A DNA stretch of 64,000 nt from an uncultured Flavobacteriales bacterium. GTDB taxonomy: Bacteria; Bacteroidota; Bacteroidia; Flavobacteriales; JBLHRE01. Location of the stretch: NCBI GenBank assembly GCA_937139155.1, contig CAKZPI010000002.1, positions 41,591 through 105,590 of the forward strand, given 5' to 3'. The notes below the pieces were generated by a model. The model saw nothing but the letters and a program-made list of their open reading frames with translations, did not search any database and was not told where the DNA came from. Below are positions 38,379 through 46,930 of this stretch, one piece after another; the stretch's first letter is position 1; each line of letters starts with the position of its first letter. A program made the translations under genes and the position numbers.

Positions 38379-41300
38379 TTACTGGGTTTTAATCACCTCA
38401 AAGCGGTAAACCTCATTTTCATTCATCACCTCTAGAATATATATTCCATTGGGTAGACTGGATAAATTTAAGCTTGATTTAGACCGACTGCTTAATGAGC
38501 CAGATGAAACGCTTTCTCCAAGGGCATTAACCAAAGAATAAGTCAAATCATAATCGCCAGATTCAAGGTTCAATACGCCCAGAGTAGGGTTGGGGTAAAA
38601 CCTTAAAGGCATGGCCTCTTCATCTTCTAAGCTAAGGTTGCTCACATTTACGGTTTCCGTTATAGCCTTAGATCCGCAGGGATTAGAAATCACAACGGTT
38701 ACGGTATAATTCCCATTGGATGAATAGGTATGACTAGGATTTGCTTGAGTAGAAGAATTTCCATCCCCGAAGGTCCATGAATAATTATTGGCATTGGGTG
38801 ATTGAGCATCGAAATTATAGGTGCCCGGACTCGGATTTGTGAAAGAGATGTTTCCAGTTGGAGTAGTATCTAGAACCACTGTATTCGAAAAGCTATCCGT
38901 TCCTCCGTCAGAATCTGTTACCAATAGGCTAACCAAGTTGCTGGTGCTTGTAAAGTTAACGGTATGCGGACCTTGTCCTGTGGCTGTTGCCGGACTGGCA
39001 TTCGGGCCGAAATCCCAAGCCCAAGAAACAAGGTTTCCGATGCTTTGATCCGTGAAAGTAATGGGGTCTGATACACAGTCGCCGCTATGTTCAAAATCCG
39101 CGGTAAGCGTAAAGGCATCCCGGAAACGGACATCGTCAATGGCCATATCTGAACGGTAATCCTCACCTGTAATACCTCTAAATAAAACCTGAATTACCTT
39201 CCCATTATAGGCCGACAAATCAATAGAGTCCTGGGCCCAGAAATTTCCTACTGCCCCGGGTTGAACCCAAACATCTTCGTCGATGCTTCCATCAACCAAA
39301 ACATCTATATGAAGAGATCCCATACGGGCTCCATACATATGATACCAGAAACTCATAAAAGGCTGGGTAGTTGTGCTCAAATCAATGCATGGACTAGCCA
39401 TTATTGCCGTTACAAAATTACAGCCACCCGAAGCTTCAGTGTAGAGGTAATTTCCGCCACCGGTATGGTCGCCAGTTGGACCTGTAGTAGAAGAAGAAGT
39501 TGACCCGGAATGGGTTCTCCAGTCGTGTGCATCTGAAATGGTAGAGTTGAAATTTCTCCAGCCTGAATTCAAATTACAAATGGTTGCCCCACAATCAATG
39601 CTGGTAGCACAGGTCACAAATCCATCAAAGTTCTGAGTATAAGGTAAACTAACCAAGGTGCTTGAATAAACCTCTAAGTCTAAGTCAATGGTGTCATTGA
39701 ATGCATTTTGATCAGAAGGCATGTCTACCCAAACTTTTAGGTTTACAATACCAGGGCTTGAAAGATTAAGGCTTCCATTAAAAACATGATTTACACTGCC
39801 TCCTGGAGCCAAGCTTAATCCAAGCGGCTCTGAATTAATGGTACCTCCGTTTACTTGGTAATAAAGATTAACTCCTTGAGCTGTATCTGCCCCATCGTTG
39901 GTAATCAGCACCTCTATTTCAAGCGAATCAAGGCTTAGGCAAGAAGCCAATTCAGGACTCTGAGGGGAAAGGATCTCAGCGAGGTTAACATCGTTGGTCA
40001 GGTTGCAGTTCTTCAATCCGGTAGCAGGATTTATGGCAATGGCCCTTCTTCCTTTACCCCCGTTGGGTAATACTGAACGAATGGTAAACCACTGTTCTTG
40101 AAAAGGGTTTATCCCTCCAACGGTAACCGAAGTAGCCCCAGAAACATGAATCAGTGAATCCATGTACTTCGGACCTAAAATCATCAATTCATAGTCGGAA
40201 ACTCCGGAAGTGGCATTCCATGAAAATGTCATCGAATCCGGACAGGCCATGTCAACCTGCAATCCATTCGGTACACGCGCAATTACAAAGGTTGTGTCTG
40301 ATTCATCCACAAGGCTTCCTCTGCTTACGCGGATTTTCGCCTGTTCTGTGGTAATAGAAAAGGAGGGAGTCCAGTTATAATAATTGGCTCCTCCGCTAAT
40401 TGAGTTTGAAATTTGATTCCAAGTAGCTCCATTATCGGTAGAGTATTCAAGGGTAATATTGCCAGAACCTCCGGTATGATCCCAACGAATGGTCTCTTGA
40501 GTGCCTGGAACGAAAGCTTCCCCTCCCATTGGATAGGTTAATTCCATTTCCTCTTCCACGGAAGTGATCACCACATAAAATTTTTGAGGACCCATAGGAA
40601 CAGCAGTTCCAGAAATATTAAGGGTATAAGTACCTTGAGCGGGATTGGCAATGAAAACCTGCTCCATATTGTTCAAATCATCAACACCTGTGGTAGCTGG
40701 GGCATTTAGATTGGAAGCATTAGGAGTGGGGTCAAGAACCCAAGGCGAAAAAGTATTTCCCCCTTCGGTCAGAGTAATGTCAAGGTCATTCACTAGGGCC
40801 ACCGAGGCTCCAGCGCTTCCTTCAAAGTCGGTCCAATAAACCATTACCCGAAGCTCTCTCAGGTTGGTATTTACAGGGATGTTGAAGGTTTTATTACCTC
40901 CATTGGAGATGGAGTCAGTGATTAAAGAGAAAGACTCAATTTGTTCAACGGCTCTATGGGCATTGATTCGGCCCCAGCCATATTTATAATCGGGTCCTGG
41001 ATTTCCTTTATCGTCGGCTGTATTCAATAAGATGGCCTTGATCATCCCTGCATCGGGCTCAGATCCATAAAGGGTTTTATAAGCCTGGTACAATTGAGCC
41101 ATGGTTCCGGTTACCCCAGGACAAGCCATGGATGTACCGGTAAAAGAAGCATAGGTATTGGGGTCGATGGTTGAAAGTACCGAAGTACCTACTGCACAAA
41201 CATCGGGTTTGATTCTTCCGTCAGAAGAAGGTCCTCTAGACGATGAATTTGCCAATGCGTCGGTATACAGTACGTTTCCAATGGCCATTACATTTTTACC

Positions 41301-42416
41301 CGCTTTAATACCTCCCGTGATGTTGCCCCATCCAGATCCGGCTCCATATCCGCAATTGGAGGTACCCGAGTTACCTGCTGAGAAAACATGCATTAAGGAA
41401 GGAAGTTGACGTACGTCCTGATCAGCAGTACGGGCATAAGCAGTATAACCAGCATTGCAACCATTACCATAGGAGGTAGAGGTAAGTCGAATGCCTGGAT
41501 TGAAATAATAAGTGTCGATGAAGTCGATGGCGTCCCAAACATTATACACATAAAGAGAAGCACCTGGGGCCATTCCTTCTGTGGTAGGGTCAATGTTTCC
41601 TGCACCAACTATGGTTCCAGCAACGTGGTCTCCATGATTTCCTGAATTTCCTGAAACAAAGCTCTGGTCAACCCTGCCTTGGTAATCAATATGAGGTCCG
41701 ATGGTTCCATCATCATTCATACCTACCAAAACACCGGTTCCGTCGTATTTTCTTCCTCCGGCATAACGGGTATCCAGAACATTGGATCTATGATTGGTTC
41801 TTCCCACAAGATTTTCAGGCTCAGGATCTGGTTCAATGGGGGCTAGGAAAGAAAAGACCGATACTTCGGCCAGTTTTTCAATTTCCTTCACATCCAGGTC
41901 AAGAATGATGGTATGAGTAGGGGAGTGGTATTGGTGGTTAGAATACCCAGCCTGGGTTAAAATGGCTGAAGCCGATTCTGGATTCACCCCTCTGAAAAGG
42001 GAGGCTCTGATTCGGATGATATCTGGGGTAATTAAGGCATGACTTGGGTAATTCCCTTTGGCCAAATGAGCCTGAAGCTTTTGATTAGGAGGAATGGGCA
42101 TTAAGGTCCGAACCAATTTATTGGATTCAATTTCATTCCAATTTACGGAAGAAGAGATCTTAACGTGATAGGTTTTCTCTGGGAGATAATCCAATACCAC
42201 AATCCCTTTTGATTCCAATTCCTTTTTTTCAGCGGAGGAGAGAATTTGATGAGATTGAAGATAGCCGTAATAAGCTGCATCAACGGCTTGTTTAAAGGCC
42301 AATTCTTGAACCCCTTCCGGTAGGGCAAAGGTTCCGGTTTTAAGTTTTAGCACAGGACTTTGAGCAAACATCATCCAAGGAAGGAGGATGGCTAGAACCA
42401 GAGTACGTATTTTCAT
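38379..42416 (-). CDS. T9SS-secreted S8 (subtilisin-like) serine protease, multidomain
   Basis: A 1345-aa exported subtilase. It has a signal peptide (ending MMFAQ) and a prodomain of about 190 aa. The catalytic domain carries Asp in LVGMNDDG (about 232), His in GNHGDHVAGT (about 259), the oxyanion Asn in FSAGNSG and Ser in GTSMACPG (about 429). Downstream are a beta-sandwich region, an FN3-like domain (about 715-800), a CARDB-like domain, a MAM-like domain (about 960-1120, ending DMAIDDVRF), two PKD domains (AWDFG, SWTFGDGNS) and a type A tail (FYPNPTLGV). It is probably a secreted nutrient or processing protease. It lies convergent to the M43 protease, the pair separated by two terminators. 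Confidence 0.93.
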   Translation of the reverse strand: MKIRTLVLAILLPWMMFAQSPVLKLKTGTFALPEGVQELAFKQAVDAAYYGYLQSHQILSSAEKKELESKGIVVLDYLPEKTYHVKISSSVNWNEIESNKLVRTLMPIPPNQKLQAHLAKGNYPSHALITPDIIRIRASLFRGVNPESASAILTQAGYSNHQYHSPTHTIILDLDVKEIEKLAEVSVFSFLAPIEPDPEPENLVGRTNHRSNVLDTRYAGGRKYDGTGVLVGMNDDGTIGPHIDYQGRVDQSFVSGNSGNHGDHVAGTIVGAGNIDPTTEGMAPGASLYVYNVWDAIDFIDTYYFNPGIRLTSTSYGNGCNAGYTAYARTADQDVRQLPSLMHVFSAGNSGTSNCGYGAGSGWGNITGGIKAGKNVMAIGNVLYTDALANSSSRGPSSDGRIKPDVCAVGTSVLSTIDPNTYASFTGTSMACPGVTGTMAQLYQAYKTLYGSEPDAGMIKAILLNTADDKGNPGPDYKYGWGRINAHRAVEQIESFSLITDSISNGGNKTFNIPVNTNLRELRVMVYWTDFEGSAGASVALVNDLDITLTEGGNTFSPWVLDPTPNASNLNAPATTGVDDLNNMEQVFIANPAQGTYTLNISGTAVPMGPQKFYVVITSVEEEMELTYPMGGEAFVPGTQETIRWDHTGGSGNITLEYSTDNGATWNQISNSISGGANYYNWTPSFSITTEQAKIRVSRGSLVDESDTTFVIARVPNGLQVDMACPDSMTFSWNATSGVSDYELMILGPKYMDSLIHVSGATSVTVGGINPFQEQWFTIRSVLPNGGKGRRAIAINPATGLKNCNLTNDVNLAEILSPQSPELASCLSLDSLEIEVLITNDGADTAQGVNLYYQVNGGTINSEPLGLSLAPGGSVNHVFNGSLNLSSPGIVNLKVWVDMPSDQNAFNDTIDLDLEVYSSTLVSLPYTQNFDGFVTCATSIDCGATICNLNSGWRNFNSTISDAHDWRTHSGSTSSSTTGPTGDHTGGGNYLYTEASGGCNFVTAIMASPCIDLSTTTQPFMSFWYHMYGARMGSLHIDVLVDGSIDEDVWVQPGAVGNFWAQDSIDLSAYNGKVIQVLFRGITGEDYRSDMAIDDVRFRDAFTLTADFEHSGDCVSDPITFTDQSIGNLVSWAWDFGPNASPATATGQGPHTVNFTSTSNLVSLLVTDSDGGTDSFSNTVVLDTTPTGNISFTNPSPGTYNFDAQSPNANNYSWTFGDGNSSTQANPSHTYSSNGNYTVTVVISNPCGSKAITETVNVSNLSLEDEEAMPLRFYPNPTLGVLNLESGDYDLTYSLVNALGESVSSGSLSSRSKSSLNLSSLPNGIYILEVMNENEVYRFEVIKTQ

Positions 42417-42507
42417 GGTGTGATTTTTAGGGGGCTCAAATTACAAAAGGAAATTCAGAAACTGGCTTGATGAGCGACCTATTTCAGAAAGAAGGTATGC
42501 ATGAGAT

Positions 42508-42543
42508 TAAAAAAGGCCATCCAAACGGACAGCCTTTTTTTGG
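42508..42543. terminator. Intrinsic terminator after universal stress protein gene
   Basis: The A-rich arm AAAAAAGGC (42509-42517) pairs with GCCTTTTTT (42532-42540) around a 14-base loop. It lies 23 bases beyond the end of the minus-strand usp gene and could stop transcription on either strand. Confidence 0.7.
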
Positions 42544-42565
42544 TTTAGAAACAGAAACTGGGGAT

Positions 42566-43423
42566 TTAATCAGGGAAAATGACCCCATAATTCACCTTTT
42601 TCTCTTTAATTTTTACGGATAAAACCGGCCGGTTCACGTGGTTTACTACGTCCTCGGCCAATGAACCATTAATGATATGACTGAACCCGGTTCTACCGTG
42701 GGTGGTAAGGGCAATCATATCGGCATTTATATGCTCAGAGAAATGAATGATTCCATCCTCTAAGTCGTCATCGTTGAAGGTATTTACCGAATAATCTTTA
42801 AGCTCAAATTTTTCGGCAAAATCGTTCATAAGTTTATAGGAAAGAAGGGTGGTTTCAAAGTGGGTACGGGTAACCACTTTAACCAAGTGAATGGTAGCTT
42901 CAAAAAGCTCAGCAATTCTCTTGATTTTCGGAAAAACCGATTCAACTTCGGTATAGAAAGTTGATGCGAAAACAATATCATTTAAGGTAAAGTTCTCATG
43001 TCGCTTTTTAACGGTGATTACAGGGCAATTGGCGGTACGAACCACTTTTTCGGTATTTGACCCAATCAATAATTCTTTCCAGCCAGAGGCCCCATGAGAG
43101 CCCATAACGATAAGGTCAAGGTCTTTATAACCGTCAGATTCAAGGAGTTCGGTTAGGGTTCGGTCAGGAATTACGTGGGTTTTTATTTTTAAATCCTTTG
43201 CAAATTCAGCCTCCTTTAACTTTTCCATTTCTTCGTCAATATGCTTGCGAAGTTTGGAGTTTTCCATGATATCAATTCCAGGGTTGTGTACATCGTAAAC
43301 CGGACGCTCATAAACATGAACTAGGTGAAGGGTTCCTCCGCTTTTGCGAGAAATTTGAGCCGCCACCTCAAAGGCATAATGGGCACAATCAGAGAAATCC
43401 GTTGGAATTAAAATATGTTTCAT
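42566..43423 (-). CDS. Tandem-domain universal stress protein
   Basis: A 285-aa protein of two UspA domains. The first (about 1-145) has the complete ATP-binding motif GxxG-9x-GS in GSHGASGWKELLIGS. In the second (about 150-280) the matching TTHGRTGFSHIINGS has Thr in place of the first Gly, so one nucleotide site may be weakened. Such proteins bind ATP and are induced by stress or growth arrest. It is cytoplasmic and apparently monocistronic, with a terminator downstream and a gap of 48 bases to the upstream GH113-like gene. Confidence 0.93.
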   Translation of the reverse strand: MKHILIPTDFSDCAHYAFEVAAQISRKSGGTLHLVHVYERPVYDVHNPGIDIMENSKLRKHIDEEMEKLKEAEFAKDLKIKTHVIPDRTLTELLESDGYKDLDLIVMGSHGASGWKELLIGSNTEKVVRTANCPVITVKKRHENFTLNDIVFASTFYTEVESVFPKIKRIAELFEATIHLVKVVTRTHFETTLLSYKLMNDFAEKFELKDYSVNTFNDDDLEDGIIHFSEHINADMIALTTHGRTGFSHIINGSLAEDVVNHVNRPVLSVKIKEKKVNYGVIFPD

Positions 43424-43471
43424 AGGGTATTTATTTTAAGCTGAAAATATAAGAGGACTTCGGCAGTTTTA

Positions 43472-44485
43472 CTAATTAAATTTCCTGATTCTTGTTTGGT
43501 GGATCTCCCGTAAGGTTTTTTCTGCTGGTTTGTTTTGGGGACTAAAACGGTTATTGGTCTGGCCATCAATATGCTGGTGGTTGTGGAACCATTTCCAAAC
43601 AAAGCCGCCTAGAAACCAGTCTTTTTCATCCAGAGCTTCAAAAAGCGCCAGGTAAGCGGTAGATTGGATTTCATGATTTGCCTCTTCCGAGGAAGAGTAT
43701 TCAGAATCCCAGGGTTCTTTTAAGGAAAAGTCCCTTGAACGGTAACCGTATTCCGTAAATACCACCGGAATCTGAAATTTTTTATGCAGTTTTTCCATTT
43801 CTTCAATATAAGGTTGCCAGGCCTGGATGATGGATGCTTTGGAGGGAGATTTTTCCTCGCTTAGGGGGAAGTAAGCATCAATTCCAATAAAATCTAAATC
43901 GTTCCAGAATTGGATGTAATTGAATGAGTCCCAATTGGCGGCATAGGTAATAGGACCATGGTAAATTTCCCTAACCTCCTGAATCAACCGTCTCCAGTAA
44001 TCAGGTCGGTTTAGGGCAAAGGTTTTAAGTTCAACCCCAATGCAAAAAGCCCCAACCTTCATTGAATCAGCAAGTTTAGCAAAGGTGAGGATGTAATTGG
44101 AGTATTCCTTTTCAAAATCCTTCCAGTCCTCTTCGGTCCCGGCATGAAAGTCGCCAGTAAACACACCTCTCATCCATACATGTGGTTTCAATAAGACCTT
44201 AAGGTTTTTAGCATGGGCCATTTCTATGCATTTGGCAGTACCCTTTACGCTTTCCCCCCAATATTGGCCCTGGTATTCAAAATGCACCTTGGTAGAGTTC
44301 TCTCTGCAATAGGCATAGGGCATGAGGGTGATCCAATTGGCCTCAAGGGCAACTACGGGATCGAAAACCTCCGCTTGAATCTTATTCGGTGGAGCAACAA
44401 AACTCACCCCATTCACGAAAATTTTCTGACCATAAATGCTGGCATTGGTCAAGCATAGAAATAGGAGAAGAATTCTAATACTCAC
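43472..44485 (-). CDS. GH113-like glycoside hydrolase, secreted
   Basis: A 337-aa protein with a signal peptide (ILLLFLCLTNASIYGQ) and a TIM-barrel hydrolase domain resembling family GH113, whose characterised members include beta-mannanases. The likely acid/base Glu is in IGVELK (about residue 149) and the nucleophile Glu in FTEYGYRS (about 242); NWDSFN and FIGIDAYFPL fit the barrel strands. The start is a GTG, since no ATG precedes the signal peptide. An AGGAGG Shine-Dalgarno-like sequence lies 5 bases before it, inside the last codons of the upstream gene. The substrate is uncertain. Confidence 0.78.
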   Translation of the reverse strand: MSIRILLLFLCLTNASIYGQKIFVNGVSFVAPPNKIQAEVFDPVVALEANWITLMPYAYCRENSTKVHFEYQGQYWGESVKGTAKCIEMAHAKNLKVLLKPHVWMRGVFTGDFHAGTEEDWKDFEKEYSNYILTFAKLADSMKVGAFCIGVELKTFALNRPDYWRRLIQEVREIYHGPITYAANWDSFNYIQFWNDLDFIGIDAYFPLSEEKSPSKASIIQAWQPYIEEMEKLHKKFQIPVVFTEYGYRSRDFSLKEPWDSEYSSSEEANHEIQSTAYLALFEALDEKDWFLGGFVWKWFHNHQHIDGQTNNRFSPQNKPAEKTLREIHQTRIRKFN

Positions 44486-44487
44486 TT

Positions 44488-44964
44488 TTACCTCCTTTTA
44501 TAAAGTCCGTCAAACAAAACGATCCAGGTTTTCTTCTCATCAGAACTTTGTTTCCAAACCTGCTGAACATTTCCGTTGGCTTTGGGGAAATAGGTCATTT
44601 CATAGTAAACCGGAGAATTCCCTCTTAGGTTTTGGGCATGCATGACCATGTTTCCGTTTATTAATTTTCCGGTAAAATGGATGGTTGATCCAGAATTGTC
44701 TACCCAGGTTTGTTCCCATTCCTCCCTTTCGGGGAAATAAGAATTAAAGCTTTTTCCGTTGGACCCAGAGGCACCAGACCAGGTTTCTTCAATCACGCAT
44801 GAATCTAAGATGGGTTTTATGCTACTATGTCCTACGATGTTCTCACCATTATAAACCACCCAATCCCCGATCCAAAAATCAAAGTCCCGAAACCCTGGAT
44901 CGGAACAGTTTCCTTGAGAGAGCGCGAATAGGGGCAAAAGAAGGAAAAGGACTATGTTTTTCAT
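44488..44964 (-). CDS. Secreted DUF1579-like (lipocalin-fold) protein
   Basis: A 158-aa protein starting at ATG 44964, which gives a proper signal peptide (MKNIVLFLLLPLFALSQ); an upstream start at 44994 only adds non-signal residues. The mature part begins CSDPGFRDFDFWIGDWVVYN and continues through LDSCVIEETWSGASGSNGKS, the pattern of DUF1579-like beta-barrel proteins of unknown function. It lies two bases upstream of the GH113-like gene on the same strand and its final codons supply that gene's ribosome-binding sequence, so the two are coupled. The region upstream is repeat DNA. Confidence 0.7.
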   Translation of the reverse strand: MKNIVLFLLLPLFALSQGNCSDPGFRDFDFWIGDWVVYNGENIVGHSSIKPILDSCVIEETWSGASGSNGKSFNSYFPEREEWEQTWVDNSGSTIHFTGKLINGNMVMHAQNLRGNSPVYYEMTYFPKANGNVQQVWKQSSDEKKTWIVLFDGLYKRR

Positions 44965-44998
44965 TCTGTGAAAATATGGAAAATAGACCATCAAGAGG

Positions 44999-45590
44999 GT
45001 AGGGGTGACTAGTGACTAGTGATTAGTGACTGGATGTACTGAAATTCAACAGCTTACAAATGCACAGATCAAATGCCCTTTGGGGTAATAGGAAATAGGT
45101 ACTAGGAAATAGGAATCTTGGACCTACCAGAAATTAACGGATCAACAGCTAAACGCCTCAACGCCTCAACGCCTCAACAACTCTATCAACCATAAACCCT
45201 CAACCATCAACTATGAGTGACTAGTGACTAGTGACTAGTGACAAGAAATCCTGATATTCAGCATCTTACCGACAAATTTAGCCAATAGCTAAAAGCGAAA
45301 AACCAAAAGCTGCGTGGGGAATTAGGAAATAGGTAATAGGAAATAGGAATCTTGAACCTGCCAGAAATTACGGCATCAATAGCTAAACACCTCAACGCCT
45401 CAACAACTCTCTCAACCATCAACTCTCAACCATCAACTCTCAACCATCAACTCTCAACCATCAACTCTCAACCATCAACTCTCAACTATAAACCCGGTCG
45501 TAGGCTCAGACTGCACCGTCAGAGGAATCGAGCTTAACAGGAACTAGGAAATAGGAACTAGGAAATACAACAATGGGCAAGGTCGTATTT
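44999..45590. repeat. Heptanucleotide-based mosaic repeat, block A
   Basis: This fills most of the 698-base gap 44965-45662. It is a chain of short arrays with 7-bp periodicity: GTGACTA x4 (45005-45032 and 45217-45244), a TAGCCAA-type series (45279-45313), TAGGAAA/TAGGTAA (45323-45350) and five exact copies of TCAACCATCAACTC (45412-45481). These are joined by constant linkers such as GATATTCAGCATCTTACC (45253-45270) and CCTGCCAGAAATTACGGC (45358-45375), and by octads of CGCCTCAA. Every frame is soon interrupted or meaningless. The same composite recurs at 46.4-46.8 kb and 63.4-64 kb. Confidence 0.9.
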
Positions 45591-45662
45591 TAGTATCTTC
45601 GAGGAGCGCTAAAAGCGTAAACCTGAATGTGCATCGGTAGATTAAGATTAAAACAGAAAATT

Positions 45663-46376
45663 ATGGTGAAAATAAATTATGCATGTGATGTTCATTGGGA
45701 CAAAATGGATAAAAAAGATGAGACCACGCGATCTTGTTCCTCTTGTAAGAGAAATGTGCATGATTTCACCAAGCAACCTATACCTGAAGATTTTAATGGT
45801 TGTGGAAGATTTAACTTATCTCAGGTCTCTTCCTTTAACTCAAGGGTGAATTTGCCCAATATTGGAATTTTTTCAGCTTCATTACTTGCTTTCCTTGGTC
45901 TTTCCCTTGCACCTATGGATACAATGGCCCAGAACAATAGTGACACCTCTATTTCGGTGAGTCACAGTGATACACTCCTAGTTAATGGATTGGTAAAAGA
46001 CAAAATTACCAATGCCCCCTTAGAAGGTGCTATGGTAAAAGTTTTGCACAAATCTAAAGTCATTCAGGAGATGAAAACCGGTCCGGATGGAACCTTTAAC
46101 CTAGAAATTGATACCTCTAATTATCAACTGGTAAATATGGAAATTCATTTTCACTGGGAAAGCCAATCGGAAGGAAAGGAAGGTTTCCAAATTATTTCCG
46201 GAAACTTATTGGAAAGCGAAATTGAAATAAATCTTGAATCCATGTTTCTGCTTCCAGAGATTGAAATTAAGGAGTACATAACTCCCTTAATCTCACCTTA
46301 CATTATTGCAGGAACAGTTACTTCAGGGCAAGTTGCCATTCCTAAGAAAAAAGCTAAACCGATTGATGATAAATAG
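45663..46376 (+). CDS. Membrane protein with Cys-rich N-terminal motif and carboxypeptidase-regulatory-like domain
   Basis: A 237-aa protein from ATG 45663; an in-frame ATG at 45627 adds 12 basic residues and is less likely. The N-terminal 40 residues carry a CDVHWDKM / CSSCKRNVHDFT pattern, seen before a single membrane helix in several Bacteroidota proteins and possibly a small metal-binding module. One membrane segment follows (about 68-92, IGIFSASLLAFLGLSLAPM), then an extracytoplasmic domain (about 105-200) with VNGLVKDKITNAPLEGAMVKV, the start of a carboxypeptidase-D regulatory-like beta-sandwich. The tail ends in Lys-rich residues. The gene lies alone between two blocks of mosaic repeat. 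Function unknown. Confidence 0.72.
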   Translation: MVKINYACDVHWDKMDKKDETTRSCSSCKRNVHDFTKQPIPEDFNGCGRFNLSQVSSFNSRVNLPNIGIFSASLLAFLGLSLAPMDTMAQNNSDTSISVSHSDTLLVNGLVKDKITNAPLEGAMVKVLHKSKVIQEMKTGPDGTFNLEIDTSNYQLVNMEIHFHWESQSEGKEGFQIISGNLLESEIEINLESMFLLPEIEIKEYITPLISPYIIAGTVTSGQVAIPKKKAKPIDDK

Positions 46377-46439
46377 GGGCGGTACGGAAAAGAGTTGCGC
46401 TCATAATATTGGTTACCAGGGATTTAATGGGGAATTGAA

Positions 46440-46815
46440 ATACCAAGAGCCAACAGCAGCTTGAGGCATTAGGATTCATGAACCTGCCAGAAATTACGGC
46501 ATCAACAGCTAAACGACCCAACAGGAGTGACTAGTGACTGGTGACTAGAAGACTTGATATTCAGGATCTTACCGATAAATCTAGCCAAAAGTTAAAAGCG
46601 AAAAGCCAAAAGCTGGGTGGGGTATTAGGAAATTGGTAATAGGAAATAGGAATCTTGAACCTGCCAGAAATTACGGCATCAATAGCTAAACGCCTCAACG
46701 CCTCAACAACTCTATCAACCATCAACTCTGAGTGACTAGTGACTAGTGACTGGATGTGCTGAAATTGAGTACTTTAACGCCTAAACACCTCAACGCCTCA
46801 ACAACTAAACAGCAA
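46440..46815. repeat. Heptanucleotide-based mosaic repeat, block B
   Basis: This fills most of the 554-base gap 46377-46930. It has the same composition as block A: GTGACTA arrays near 46524-46547 and 46732-46752, the linker GATATTCAGGATCTTACC at 46556-46573, a TAGGAAA series near 46627-46650, two copies of the CCTGCCAGAAATTACGGC linker (about 46480 and 46660), and CGCCTCAA octads near 46690 and 46790. It is less regular than block A and lacks the five-fold TCAACCATCAACTC run. Together with block A it brackets the 237-aa membrane protein gene. Confidence 0.88.
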
Positions 46816-46880
46816 AGTCTACCAATGGCTATTTGCGAAAGGGAAACAGCCCTTCCAACTACGCTTTCCAGTGCTTTGCA

Positions 46881-46912
46881 TTTCGGGCAGAACCAAACAA
46901 TCTGTATGTTTG
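46881..46912 (+). promoter_or_regulatory. Candidate promoter of the PIG-L/symporter operon
   Basis: A perfect -7 box TATGTTTG (46905-46912) lies 18 bases before the PIG-L start codon. The best -33 match is TTTC at 46881-46884 with a 20-base spacer, so one mismatch and one extra base against TTTG-N19-TANNTTTG. Confidence 0.45.
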
Positions 46913-46930
46913 GCCTAGAAATTATTTACC

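Noticed and set aside
45005..45485. CRISPR-like regular repeats
   Set aside because: The units are 7-14 bp, directly abutting with no unique spacers, and no cas genes are near.
45352..45537. A 61-codon frame reading Ser-Thr-Ile-Asn-rich heptads
   Set aside because: It is the translation of the TCAACCATCAACTC array within the mosaic repeat, not a gene.
44965..46930. Insertion sequence or integron explanation for the repeats
   Set aside because: No transposase or integrase frame and no clear terminal inverted repeats were found around the blocks.
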